Made by a program: the position numbers and the translations under genes. From positions 124,001 through 188,000 of the forward strand of contig NZ_RAPQ01000008.1 in the NCBI RefSeq assembly GCF_003610555.1: 64,000 nt of DNA, in the 5' to 3' direction. The notes under the pieces are model-generated. The model made no database searches and was not told the DNA's origin. It saw nothing but the letters and a program-made list of their open reading frames with translations. This DNA comes from Marinifilum flexuosum. Its GTDB lineage: Bacteria; Bacteroidota; Bacteroidia; Bacteroidales; Marinifilaceae. Every line of letters starts with the position of its first letter. Position 1 is the first letter of the stretch. Positions 1 through 8,367 of the stretch are shown here, piece by piece.

Positions 1-1
1 A

Positions 2-718
2 GACGTATTCTATCTTCACTCAAGATTATTAGAGCGTGCTGCTAAGGTGATTAACTCTGATGAAATTGCTCGTCAGATGAACGATCTACCAGAGAGTTTG
101 AAGAATGCCAAGGATGAAAACGGAGAATCAATCATTAAAGGTGGTGGTTCGTTAACTGCACTTCCAATTATTGAAACTCAGGCGGGTGACGTATCTGCAT
201 ATATCCCAACCAACGTAATTTCGATTACTGATGGTCAGATCTTCTTGGAATCAGATTTATTTAATGCTGGTATTCGTCCTGCAATTAACGTAGGTATCTC
301 AGTATCTCGTGTGGGTGGTAACGCTCAAATTAAATCGATGAAGAAAGTTGCTGGTACCTTGAAACTTGACCAGGCACAGTATCGTGAGCTAGAGGCATTT
401 GCCAAGTTTGGTTCTGATATGGATGCTGCGACCTTATCTGTTCTTGACAAGGGTGCTAAAAACGTTGAGATCTTGAAACAAGGACAGTATTCTCCTGTTA
501 CTGTGGATAAGCAAGTTGCGATTCTGTACTGTGGTACTCAAGGTTTATTGAGAAATGTTCCTACTGATAAGGTAAAAGAATTTGAGCATGATTTCATTCA
601 GTTTATGGAATTAAAGCATAAAGATGTATTGGTAGAACTTGGATCAGGGAAATATACGAAGGAAGCGCAGGATATCATGCGTAAAGTAGCTGAAGAAGTA
701 GCTGCAAAGTATAAATAA
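2..718 (+). CDS. atpA: F1 ATP synthase subunit alpha, C-terminal part
   Basis: Catalytic-hexamer alpha subunit of the F1Fo ATP synthase, on the cytoplasmic face of the inner membrane. The reading frame is open from base 2, so the gene is cut by the window edge and about the last 238 residues remain. The visible part opens with [16 protein letters not shown] and continues through [14 protein letters not shown] and the [13 protein letters not shown] stretch, all hallmarks of F1 alpha near and after the nucleotide domain, then the helical C-terminal domain. The P-loop is upstream of the window. atpG follows on the same strand after a 79-base spacer that holds a hairpin of heptamer repeats. Identity is secure; the true start is not visible. 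Confidence 0.98.
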   Translation, partial: DVFYLHSRLLERAAKVINSDEIARQMNDLPESLKNAKDENGESIIKGGGSLTALPIIETQAGDVSAYIPTNVISITDGQIFLESDLFNAGIRPAINVGISVSRVGGNAQIKSMKKVAGTLKLDQAQYRELEAFAKFGSDMDAATLSVLDKGAKNVEILKQGQYSPVTVDKQVAILYCGTQGLLRNVPTDKVKEFEHDFIQFMELKHKDVLVELGSGKYTKEAQDIMRKVAEEVAAKYK

Positions 719-788
719 TTATCAATTAACAATTATCAATTAGTAATGAAAATTGCTTTATTACTAATTGTTAATTACTAATTACTAA
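719..788 (+). repeat. Inverted heptamer repeats forming an intercistronic hairpin between atpA and atpG
   Basis: Starting on the base after the atpA stop, 7-base units (TCAATTA, ACAATTA, TCAATTA) run rightwards. After a short spacer the complementary units (TAATTGT, TAATTAC, TAATTAC, TAATTGA) run back towards the atpG start. Bases 737-747 pair perfectly with 760-770 (11 bp), and the stem continues outwards with a few mismatches to 719/788. No U-run follows, so it is not a classical terminator. It could act on alpha/gamma message balance, or be a decayed mobile repeat; both are inference. Confidence 0.75.
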
Positions 789-797
789 TTGAATCAA

Positions 798-1667
798 ATG
801 GCTAATTTAAAAGAAATTCGTACTCGTATTTCGTCGGTTCAGAAAACCAAACAGGTTACTGCAGCGATGAAAATGGTTTCTGCTGCTAAATTGAAAAAAG
901 CTCAGGATGCCATTGTACAAATTCGTCCGTATGCCGATAAATTACACGAGATTCTTTCGAATCTTACAGGAAGCTTAAATCCTGATGATAATTTGTATGG
1001 TGTGCAGCGAAAAGCCGACAAGATATTATTGATCGCCATTACTTCGAATAAGGGACTTTGTGGTGCTTTTAATTCAAATGTAATCAAGCAGGTAAATGTT
1101 CTTACCGAAGGAGTTTATGCCGATCAAAATCAAAAAGGGAATCTTGAAGTGCTCTGTATTGGTAAGCAGGCTAATGAAATACTTAAGAAGACTCATAAAG
1201 TAATTGGTGAACGCAATAGCTTGTACGATGATTTGAGCTTTGAGAATGTTTCGGCCTTGGCAGAATTAATCATGGAAGAATTTGTAGAAGGAAAATACGA
1301 TAAGGTAGAGTTGGTGTACAACCAGTTTAAAAATGCCGGTGTGCAAATTTTAACTACCGAACAATTCTTACCTGTTCAGCAAGATGAGGATGAGAACAAT
1401 GTTCAGTCGGATTACATTTTTGAGCCAAATAAAGAAGAGATTGTTCAGGATTTGATTCCTAAATCGCTAAAAACTCAATTCTTTAAAGCAATGTTGGATT
1501 CGTTTGCTTCAGAGCACGGAGCACGTATGACGGCTATGCATAAGGCAACCGATAATGCTTCTGATTTGATTCAGGAGTTGAACCTAACATACAACAAAGC
1601 TCGTCAGGCTGCAATTACCAACGAAATTTTGGAAATTGTATCTGGTGCGAACGCCTTAGCCCAATAA
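798..1667 (+). CDS. atpG: F1 ATP synthase subunit gamma
   Basis: Central rotor shaft of F1 ATP synthase. The protein begins MANLKEIRTRISSVQKTKQ, the usual gamma N-terminal helix, and ends with NEILEIVSGANAL, the matching C-terminal helix; the two form the coiled coil that turns inside the alpha3beta3 ring. At 289 residues it has the normal family length. A TTG nine bases upstream is in frame, but the ATG is chosen because family members begin exactly there. It lies directly after atpA, as in most atp operons, and is followed by a strong terminator, so this is the end of that atp operon. The beta and epsilon genes are not next to it but about 33 kb further on. Confidence 0.98.
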   Translation: MANLKEIRTRISSVQKTKQVTAAMKMVSAAKLKKAQDAIVQIRPYADKLHEILSNLTGSLNPDDNLYGVQRKADKILLIAITSNKGLCGAFNSNVIKQVNVLTEGVYADQNQKGNLEVLCIGKQANEILKKTHKVIGERNSLYDDLSFENVSALAELIMEEFVEGKYDKVELVYNQFKNAGVQILTTEQFLPVQQDEDENNVQSDYIFEPNKEEIVQDLIPKSLKTQFFKAMLDSFASEHGARMTAMHKATDNASDLIQELNLTYNKARQAAITNEILEIVSGANALAQ

Positions 1668-1704
1668 GCCTAAAAAGTGTCTTAAAAGGGATAAAAAGAC
1701 CATA

Positions 1705-1725
1705 TTTAAAAGATTTATATTGCTG
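1705..1725 (+). repeat. 21-bp direct repeat, left copy, at edge of the mannoside island
   Basis: The 21 bases are identical to 13296-13316. Extending four bases left gives 24/25 identity with a single A/C difference. Both copies end within a few bases of a terminator hairpin, but the two hairpin stems have unrelated sequences. The pair encloses the whole GntR-to-second-GH92 gene set. It could be a target or recombination duplication, or a shared leader of two terminators. Confidence 0.8.
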
Positions 1726-1728
1726 CGA

Positions 1729-1758
1729 AACCTCATCCTGTTTGGATGAGGTTTTTTT
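1729..1758 (+). terminator. Rho-independent terminator of the atpA-atpG operon
   Basis: Ten-base perfect stem AACCTCATCC / GGATGAGGTT with loop TGTTT, then a run of seven T (the last stem bases are themselves T). It ends transcription after atpG. Confidence 0.92.
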
Positions 1759-1798
1759 GTTGATTCAACTTTTATTCTACAAGATTAAAAATTTTTAC

Positions 1799-1819
1799 TA
1801 AATTTGCATGTTCAAACAT
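1799..1819 (+). promoter_or_regulatory. gntR promoter -7 box with overlapping palindromic operator candidate
   Basis: TAAATTTG (1799-1806) is a perfect match to the Bacteroidetes -7 consensus TAnnTTTG. Two bases further on lies the palindrome ATGTTCAAACAT (1808-1819), where the transcript should begin. The same 12 bases recur at 4728-4739, and the following bases are also similar (18 of 21). A repressor bound here would cover the start of transcription, so autoregulation by the adjacent GntR protein is the simplest reading (inference). Confidence 0.6.
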
Positions 1820-1828
1820 ATGTACAAA

Positions 1829-2557
1829 ATGGAATTAAAGATAGATCACAATAGTCCGCTTCCCCTTCATGCGCAAGTCGAAACGTTATTAAGGAAAATG
1901 ATAGAACTTCCTGAATACAAGAATGGAGGCTTCTTACCAAAGGAGGTTGATTTAGCGAAGCGTTTGGGAATTTCCAGAAATACTTTGCGACAAGCCACTA
2001 ATAAGTTGGAGTATGAAGGGTTGTTGATTCGTAAAAAAGGAATTGGAACTAAAGTTGCCGAAAAAGGAATCACAACAAATTTGGATAACTGGCAGAGTTT
2101 TACTCAGGAAATGTCCGATCAGGGAGTTGATTTTGTCAATTTTTTAATTGAGGCCAAATGGGTGAAGGCTACTGCTAAAATTGCTGGTTTCTTAGGTATC
2201 GAGGAGGGAGACAAAACTCTTTGTCTGTCAAGATTGAGGGGCTTTGCAGATGGACCCCTTGTCTATTTTGAAAGTTATTTTCATCCTAGAATAGGTCTGA
2301 CGGGAGAGGAAGATTTCTCAAAACCTCTTTATAGCATTTTGGAAAATAAATACCATGTAGTGCCGTCAATATCTAAAGAGGAAATTAAGGCAAAGTTGGC
2401 ATCAAAGATTACCGCTGATCGTCTTCAGATTAAAAAAGGAGATCCAATTTTAGTTAGAGAGCGCTATGTTTCTGACCCTGGTAATAGGCCGTTAGAATAC
2501 AATATTGGCTTCTACATTGCTGAAAAATTCACCTATTCAATAACCATTACAAGATAG
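1829..2557 (+). CDS. GntR/HutC-family transcriptional regulator of the mannoside operon
   Basis: DNA-binding regulator with an N-terminal winged helix (about residues 5-70, including PKEVDLAKRLGISRNTLRQA) and a C-terminal UTRA effector domain (about 90-240, with LCLSRLRGFADGPLVYFESY and the closing EYNIGFYIAEKF). UTRA domains of this class bind sugars, sugar phosphates or other small ligands. The frame is also open from an ATG at 1808, but that ATG lies in the palindrome where transcription probably starts, so the ATG opening MELKIDHNSPLPLHAQV is preferred; this is also the usual GntR start. It is the first gene of a run of seven same-strand genes with tiny gaps. The likely effector is mannose or a phosphorylated product, an inference from context. 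Confidence 0.9.
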   Translation: MELKIDHNSPLPLHAQVETLLRKMIELPEYKNGGFLPKEVDLAKRLGISRNTLRQATNKLEYEGLLIRKKGIGTKVAEKGITTNLDNWQSFTQEMSDQGVDFVNFLIEAKWVKATAKIAGFLGIEEGDKTLCLSRLRGFADGPLVYFESYFHPRIGLTGEEDFSKPLYSILENKYHVVPSISKEEIKAKLASKITADRLQIKKGDPILVRERYVSDPGNRPLEYNIGFYIAEKFTYSITITR

Positions 2558-2564
2558 AAATAGT

Positions 2565-3500
2565 ATGAAAAATCCTGTCTCTTTGGGAATAGATGTTGGA
2601 GGAAGCCACGCAAGTTGTGCTGCTTTCGATTTGACTGAGAAACGTCTGATTCCTGAAAGCATATCGCATATTCCCTTGAATAATCAGGGAAGTAAAACTG
2701 AAGTTATTGATGGGTTTGCGTCACTCATTCAATCTTGTGTTGATAAGATAAACGCTGACTGTCTTGTTGGTATTGGAATAGCAATGCCAGGACCTTTTGA
2801 TTACGTAAATGGTATTGGCTTATTTACAGGAGAAAATGCCAAATTTCAATGCTTGAATAATGTTAATGTAGAGTTGGAATTAAAGGAGAGGTTGAATTTA
2901 CCTGAAATTCCTGTTCGATTCATAAATGATGCTACTGCCTTTGCTATCGGAGAGTATTTTTTAGGCCAACTAAAGGGGTGTAAACACACTTTGGCGATCA
3001 CCTTAGGAACCGGCCTGGGATCAGCTTTTTTATCAGATGGTGTTCCGGTGATTACCGACGAGAAAGTGCCTGAAAATGGCTGTATTTGGCATTTGCCATT
3101 TGAAAAAGGTATTGCTGATGACTATTTCTCCACAAGGGGATTGGTAAATAGATACTTTGAGCATAGCGGAACAAAGTTGAAAGGAGTAAAAGAGCTTGCC
3201 GATTTGGCCAGGGAGAACTCTCTGGCTATGGAATTATTCCAGGATTTTGGTGAAAAACTGGCTTTGTTCCTTGCCCCCTGGATTAAAAGCTTTCAGGTAG
3301 AAGCCGTTGTGTTTGGAGGTAATATTTCGAAAGCTTCTCATTTGTTCAACGACGCAATGAATGAACAATTGAATAAAGAAGGTCTGCGTGTTCAGATTAA
3401 CTATTCCGAACTGCAGGAATCTGCTGCATTTGTGGGAGGAGCTCAATTGCTAAACAAAGAATTTTGGAACCTTGTAAAGGGTCAATTAAAATATATGTAA
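2565..3500 (+). CDS. ROK-family sugar kinase (probable mannokinase/glucokinase)
   Basis: Cytoplasmic ATP-dependent hexokinase of the ROK fold. It shows the N-terminal phosphate-binding motif GIDVGGSHASCAAFD, the substrate-domain segment GIGIAMPGPFDYVNG, the catalytic aspartate motif NDATAFAIGEY and the second nucleotide motif TLGTGLGSAFLSDG. The cysteine-rich CxCGxxGCxE zinc site of many ROK kinases is absent; the region instead reads VPENGCIWHLPFEKGIADDYFS. It lies seven bases after gntR. Because the operon encodes two GH92 alpha-mannosidase-type enzymes and a phosphomannose isomerase, mannose is the best substrate guess, giving mannose 6-phosphate. Glucose or N-acyl sugars cannot be excluded from sequence alone. 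Confidence 0.87.
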   Translation: MKNPVSLGIDVGGSHASCAAFDLTEKRLIPESISHIPLNNQGSKTEVIDGFASLIQSCVDKINADCLVGIGIAMPGPFDYVNGIGLFTGENAKFQCLNNVNVELELKERLNLPEIPVRFINDATAFAIGEYFLGQLKGCKHTLAITLGTGLGSAFLSDGVPVITDEKVPENGCIWHLPFEKGIADDYFSTRGLVNRYFEHSGTKLKGVKELADLARENSLAMELFQDFGEKLALFLAPWIKSFQVEAVVFGGNISKASHLFNDAMNEQLNKEGLRVQINYSELQESAAFVGGAQLLNKEFWNLVKGQLKYM

Positions 3501-3517
3501 TCAGTTAAGCTACACTT

Positions 3518-4687
3518 ATGAACACATCAAAAACCAACACGATACTCCCTGTTCTTCTTTCCTTTTTTGTAATCAGCTTCGTTGACCTGGTAGGAACTGG
3601 AGTGGATGAATTAAAGCAGAATTCCAAAACGCCTGAATATCTCTTGCAATTAATTCCTTTTGTTGCATTCATTTGGTTCTTTCTTTTGTCAGTGCCCGCT
3701 GGAATCTGGCAAGCTAAAATGGGTAAAAAGAAGGTATTGAATGTTGCCATCCTGATTACAGTGATAGGCTTGTTTGTTCCTGTATTGGGAAATAATTTGC
3801 CTGTAATACTAGTCGCATTCTCCTTATTGGGAGTTGGAAATACAATCATGCAGGTAGCCGCCAATCCTCTTTTGGTCGATGTTGTAGCAGAAAATAAAGC
3901 TTCAAGCTATTTGAGCCTTTCACAGTTTATCAAATCCTTAGGGTCAATGATAGGACCTTTTGTGGCTGCGGTTATAGGTCCATTTCTGGCAAGTTTGTTC
4001 AACTATGAGGGAGAAGGCACCTGGAGATTTGGCTTGTACCTATTTGGCTTGATTTCCCTTTTATCTTACCTGTGGTTGTCTATGACTAAAATAGAGGAAA
4101 AGCCGGTAGGTGAGGATAAAGTGTCCATCTCATCCTGCTTTAAGCTTCTCTCTAACCGATACATTGCCCTAATGGTATTGGGGATTTTTGCAGTTGTGGG
4201 TATCGATGTGGCGCTGAATTCCAATATCGGCACCTTTTTACACCTGAAGATTGGAGTAGGAGAAGAGGCTGCCAAATATGGAAAATCAGTATACTTTTTC
4301 GCTAAAATGATAGGGACATTTGCCGGAGCAATCATCCTTATAAAGTGGAATGCCAAAAAGGTTTTAGGCATTTCAAGTATATTGGCAATCCTTTCTGTTA
4401 TTGCATTATCTATCACTTCAACTGAAATTCTGGCCTGGATTTTTGTTGGAATAATCAGCTTGGGTGTATCTAATATTTTTCCTTTGATTTACTCCATTAC
4501 AGTTCGCAACTATCCTCAAAGAGCAAATGAAATATCAGGCTTAATGATGATGGCTATTTCGGGAGGAGCCTTTTTCCCGTTTTTGGTTGGCCTGTCCATG
4601 GAATATCACCTTAATGGAGGACTCTGGTTAATTCTTGTACTCCTGGTCTTTATCCTCTTCCTGAGAAGAATATCACCTAACAAATAA
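3518..4687 (+). CDS. MFS sugar permease, FucP-like (FHS) subfamily
   Basis: Inner-membrane sugar:proton symporter candidate of 389 residues with about 12 hydrophobic segments. The segment GNTIMQVAANPLLVDVVAE resembles the conserved AANP motif of the fucose/glucose/galactose FHS permeases, and GKKKVLNVAILITVIG follows the first cytoplasmic basic loop. Its position between the sugar kinase and the first GH92 gene suggests import of the monosaccharide released in the periplasm. No SusC/SusD pair is present in the island, so outer-membrane passage must use another route or a porin. Substrate (probably mannose) is inferred only from neighbours. Confidence 0.86.
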   Translation: MNTSKTNTILPVLLSFFVISFVDLVGTGVDELKQNSKTPEYLLQLIPFVAFIWFFLLSVPAGIWQAKMGKKKVLNVAILITVIGLFVPVLGNNLPVILVAFSLLGVGNTIMQVAANPLLVDVVAENKASSYLSLSQFIKSLGSMIGPFVAAVIGPFLASLFNYEGEGTWRFGLYLFGLISLLSYLWLSMTKIEEKPVGEDKVSISSCFKLLSNRYIALMVLGIFAVVGIDVALNSNIGTFLHLKIGVGEEAAKYGKSVYFFAKMIGTFAGAIILIKWNAKKVLGISSILAILSVIALSITSTEILAWIFVGIISLGVSNIFPLIYSITVRNYPQRANEISGLMMMAISGGAFFPFLVGLSMEYHLNGGLWLILVLLVFILFLRRISPNK

Positions 4688-4713
4688 TCAACTCACTTAA
4701 ATCATTGGGAAAA

Positions 4714-7062
4714 ATGCACAAATCCATATGTTCAAACATTAGCACAAACCTGCAGCGTGTTTTATTAGTGCTGATGGTACTGTTTACGTCCTGTTCTTCT
4801 GGTGAAGACCTGGTAAAATATGTTGATCCAAATATTGGAACGGCACATAGCAGGTGGTTCTTTTATACTCCCGCGGCGCTTCCTTTTGGAATGGCTAAGC
4901 CAGCACCTAGTACCAATGGTCATTACGGAAACAAGTGGGGCTGGGAAGCTGTAGGTTACGATGACAGGCATGAATCCATTGAAGGTTTTGCCAATGTGCA
5001 TGAGTTTCAGTTGGGAGGAATTGTATTGATGCCAACCAATGGAAAACTACTTACCACAGCAGGAAAACTGGAACAGCCAGATTTGGGTTACCGATCTCGC
5101 TTTTTGAAAGAGTCCGAAATAGCAAAGCCTGGGTATTATAAGGTTGATTTGGCAGATTACGGCATCAAAGCGGAGCTAACTTCGACCAAAAGAGTATCCA
5201 TTCATCGATATACCTATCCTGCCCATAAAAAGGCAAACTTGTTGTTCGACATTGGAAACCGACAAGGCGAAAGTGGAGCGATTGTAAATGCAGAAGTAAA
5301 AAGGGTGGATGACCATACCGTGGAAGGATGGGTTGAAACAGCCCCCGAATACGTGAAGAAATACCAAAAAGGATCAACGGTTAGCATGTACTTTGTTGCC
5401 AGGCTAAACAAAGCAATGAAAGAGTATGGAACATTTCAGGGTGATTCAATCTTTCCCAATCAGGATAACATATCAGGAAAGGGAGCGGGATTGTACTTTT
5501 CATTTACTCCTGAAAAGTCTGAAAGCATAGAGGTACAGGTGGCCTTGTCCTATACCTCAGTTCAAAATGCTTATGAGAATATGAAAGCCGAAAGCATATC
5601 TTTTGCAGAAGCGAAAAAGCAGGCGAATCGCATTTGGAATACAGAACTGAATAAAATACAGGTACAAGGTGGTTCAGAGACTGACAAGACTAAATTTTAC
5701 ACAGGCCTGTATCATGCCTTGCTGGGCAGGGGATTGGCAAATGATGTGAATGGTGCCTATCCTAAAAATGATGGTAGCATTGGTCAGTTGCCAATGAAGA
5801 GTGATGGAACCCCTCAGTTTAGCTTCTACAATACCGATGCTGTTTGGGGAGCATTTTGGAACCTTACGCAACTGTGGACTTTGGCCTGGCCCGAATATTA
5901 CAACGATTTTGTTCAGACTCATCTGCAGGTATACAAGGATACTGGTTGGTTCAGCGATGGCTTAGCCAATAGCAGGTATGTTTCCGGCGTAGGTACCAAC
6001 TATGTAGGGCTTATCATTGCCTCGGCCTACAATTGCGGAATCAGAAATTACGATACCGATTTTGCTCTTCAGGCTGCCATCGACAATGAATTGGGATGGG
6101 AAGGCCGACCTCTTGGGGCAGGTAAAATGGATGTGAGAAGCTTTGTAGAAAATGGATGTATTGCCCATCAGGAGGAGTGGGGAGATATTCCTGAGGCGAG
6201 CGCATTTTCAGCATCTCATGTGTTGGAATACTCCTTCTCGGCTCATGCTGTCTCTCACTTTGCCAAGCAACTAAAAAGAGGCAAGGAGGCCAAGCAATTG
6301 AAGCAACTTTCGCGTAGCTGGGAAAACATATTCGATTCTTCCACGGGTTTCATTCGACCCAAGTATGAAAACGGAGAGTTCATCTCCAATTTTGATCCTT
6401 TGGAGCCATGGCGTGGCTTTCAGGAAGGAAATGCATGGCAATACAGCTTCTATGTTCCCCATGATGCTGGCAAGCTAGTAGGTAAGATCGGGAAGGAAAC
6501 ATTCAATGAGAGGCTTGATTCTATTTTTCTTACATCCCGAAAGAGCGGTTTTGGTGGTGGAAAGGAAATTAATGCCTTTGCAGGGGTAAAAACCATTTAC
6601 AATCACGGGAACCAACCGAGTTTGCACATTCCGTGGTTATACAACTTCTCAGGGGAACCTGAAAAAACACAATACTGGACAAGAACCATTTGCAATGAGT
6701 TTTATGGAGCCGATCCCATCCATGGCTACGGATACGGACAAGATGAGGATCAGGGACAGCTGGGGGCCTGGTACGTTATGGCTTCCATTGGATTGTTTGA
6801 TGTTGCAGGCTTAACGGGCGAAAACCCAGCCATGCAATTGGGGAGTCCTGCCTTCGATGAAATTAAAATCAAGCTAAATCCTGATTACTATCCTGGCAAA
6901 CACATTCAGATTAAGGTGAAGAATAACACTCCTGAAAGCTTATTGGTGAAATCAGTAAAGCTGAATGGGAAAGTATTGGAAAAACCAGAAGTCTCCTTTC
7001 AAGACCTGGTAAAAGGAGCAAAACTGGAATTTGAAAAGAAGAATACAAACGAACTGTACTAA
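4714..7062 (+). CDS. GH92 family glycosidase lipoprotein (alpha-mannosidase type)
   Basis: Exo-acting, calcium-dependent alpha-mannosidase family enzyme. A lipoprotein signal (hydrophobic LVLMVLFTSC, Cys about residue 26) places it on the periplasmic or outer membrane face. GH92 marks are the early VDPNIGTAHSRWFF and ALPFGMAKPAP segments, the acid-bearing EGNAWQYSFYVPHD near residue 580, and the late GYGQDEDQGQLGAWYVMAS motif. Length, about 782 residues, is normal for the family. The chosen ATG is the first that gives a compact signal peptide; a TTG lies three codons upstream. A copy of the GntR palindrome lies within codons 5-9. The HSRW form of the N-terminal motif is shared with the second GH92 of this operon and may mark a distinct subfamily. 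Linkage specificity is unknown. Confidence 0.9.
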   Translation: MHKSICSNISTNLQRVLLVLMVLFTSCSSGEDLVKYVDPNIGTAHSRWFFYTPAALPFGMAKPAPSTNGHYGNKWGWEAVGYDDRHESIEGFANVHEFQLGGIVLMPTNGKLLTTAGKLEQPDLGYRSRFLKESEIAKPGYYKVDLADYGIKAELTSTKRVSIHRYTYPAHKKANLLFDIGNRQGESGAIVNAEVKRVDDHTVEGWVETAPEYVKKYQKGSTVSMYFVARLNKAMKEYGTFQGDSIFPNQDNISGKGAGLYFSFTPEKSESIEVQVALSYTSVQNAYENMKAESISFAEAKKQANRIWNTELNKIQVQGGSETDKTKFYTGLYHALLGRGLANDVNGAYPKNDGSIGQLPMKSDGTPQFSFYNTDAVWGAFWNLTQLWTLAWPEYYNDFVQTHLQVYKDTGWFSDGLANSRYVSGVGTNYVGLIIASAYNCGIRNYDTDFALQAAIDNELGWEGRPLGAGKMDVRSFVENGCIAHQEEWGDIPEASAFSASHVLEYSFSAHAVSHFAKQLKRGKEAKQLKQLSRSWENIFDSSTGFIRPKYENGEFISNFDPLEPWRGFQEGNAWQYSFYVPHDAGKLVGKIGKETFNERLDSIFLTSRKSGFGGGKEINAFAGVKTIYNHGNQPSLHIPWLYNFSGEPEKTQYWTRTICNEFYGADPIHGYGYGQDEDQGQLGAWYVMASIGLFDVAGLTGENPAMQLGSPAFDEIKIKLNPDYYPGKHIQIKVKNNTPESLLVKSVKLNGKVLEKPEVSFQDLVKGAKLEFEKKNTNELY
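4728..4739 (+). promoter_or_regulatory. Second copy of the GntR-type palindrome
   Basis: ATGTTCAAACAT is repeated exactly from the gntR promoter. The next nine bases agree at six positions, ending ACAAA in both. It lies inside the first codons of the GH92 gene, 40 bases after the MFS stop, so it could be an internal operator or roadblock site. With only two copies, chance cannot be ruled out. Confidence 0.45.
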
Positions 7063-7073
7063 ATGATAAACAG

Positions 7074-8366
7074 ATGAAAAAGTTAATGATTGTTCTTGCT
7101 GCAGTAAGCCTTTTAGTAAGCTGCAAGCCTGGCTCAGAGAAAAATGAGAAATTGAAGAAGTCAGTGATGGAAAATACTGATTTTAAGTTTGTGAAGCAGA
7201 AAGCTCTCGAGGTTGTGAAAACAGGCTTTAATGCGGGGGATGGTTATGGCGAAGTTTGGATTCGCGACTATGCAACCTTTATTGAACTGTCGGCAGAGGT
7301 ATATCCAAAAGAAATTCTAAAGGAGAACTTACGAGTTTTCTTCCGCCTTCAGGGCAGTGATGGGAATATAATTGATGGCTTCATTCCCAAAGAAAAAGCC
7401 GTAAATGTTGAGGGGGGGTACACCTACATCTACAACGATTTGGAGCCAACTTACTGTGGTCACAAGAATACGGTGGAAACCGATCACGAGGCATCACTGG
7501 TGCAGGCGGTTTACAAGTACATTCAGAAAACGGGCGACAAAGACTTTCTTCAGGAGAAGATTGGAGAGAAAAGCGTTCTTGACAGAATGGAATGGTCTCT
7601 GGAATTTCTTTTACAGCGCCGTTGGAGCAAGGAGCATGGAATGATTTGGGGAGCTACTACCTCCGATTGGGGCGATGTGCAGCATTGTCACCCTTGGGGC
7701 GTGTACATTACCGAGGATACCAAATATTGTCTTGACATCTACGACAATGCCATGTTCTTGATTGCCATTGCCGATCTAATGGAACTGGATGCATCCAAAA
7801 AGGAGAAGTGGCAAACGATTCACGATAAGTTGGCTGAAAATACCATGAAATACCTGTGGGACAATCAAAATCAGAAGTTCATTCCTCATGTTTATTTGGA
7901 TGGTTCACCATTCCCAAAAACCTTTAATGAGAATGAGATTTTCTATCATGGGGGAACAGCCGTTGCCATTGAAGCTGGCCTGCTGAGCAAAGATCAAATC
8001 AAAGTTTCTTTGGATAAGATGATTGCCAATATGAAAGCTTCAGGTGCCGGATCCATTGGGCTGACCATGTATCCTCCTTATCCGGAAGGATATTTTGAAA
8101 ACAAGGGAATGTACCCATATGGCTATCAGAATGGGGGAGACTGGACCTGGTTCGGAGGAAGAATGATTCAGCAATTGGTGAAATACGGATTTGTGGAGGA
8201 AGCCTACGAGCAATTGATTCCCATGACAGAGCGCGTGGTGGTGAATGATGGCTTTTATGAGTGGTACACCGAAAAGAATGAGCCAAAAGGATCGGGAACC
8301 TTCCGTGGTTCGGCAGGGGTGTTGTACAAGGCGATTGAAATGTTGGAAGATGCAGTTGAAAAATAG
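7074..8366 (+). CDS. Six-hairpin (alpha/alpha)6 glycosidase-like lipoprotein, family not assigned
   Basis: Secreted lipoprotein of 430 residues (signal ending LLVSC at about residue 17) that looks like an (alpha/alpha)6-barrel glycosidase. Recurrent aromatic/acidic helix-end motifs support this: [60 protein letters not shown] and the C-terminal [20 protein letters not shown]. Such barrels occur in GH15, GH37, GH63, GH78 and relatives, where the catalytic pair is Asp/Glu; D in WIRD, D in SDWGD and E in FYEWY are candidates here. I cannot place it in a numbered family. It lies 11 bases after the first GH92 and just before the isomerase, so it probably removes a non-mannose cap or another residue from the same glycan. 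Confidence 0.75.
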   Translation: MKKLMIVLAAVSLLVSCKPGSEKNEKLKKSVMENTDFKFVKQKALEVVKTGFNAGDGYGEVWIRDYATFIELSAEVYPKEILKENLRVFFRLQGSDGNIIDGFIPKEKAVNVEGGYTYIYNDLEPTYCGHKNTVETDHEASLVQAVYKYIQKTGDKDFLQEKIGEKSVLDRMEWSLEFLLQRRWSKEHGMIWGATTSDWGDVQHCHPWGVYITEDTKYCLDIYDNAMFLIAIADLMELDASKKEKWQTIHDKLAENTMKYLWDNQNQKFIPHVYLDGSPFPKTFNENEIFYHGGTAVAIEAGLLSKDQIKVSLDKMIANMKASGAGSIGLTMYPPYPEGYFENKGMYPYGYQNGGDWTWFGGRMIQQLVKYGFVEEAYEQLIPMTERVVVNDGFYEWYTEKNEPKGSGTFRGSAGVLYKAIEMLEDAVEK

Positions 8367-8367
8367 A

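Noticed and set aside
902-1087. Numerous 60-120 codon frames antisense to real genes throughout the window
   Set aside because: They are shadows of well-supported genes in other frames and show no motifs of their own.
8245-8367. Upstream extension of the phosphomannose isomerase frame
   Set aside because: It overlaps the previous gene by about 120 bases and encodes an atypical Cys/Arg-rich stretch; the ATG one base after that gene's stop is better.
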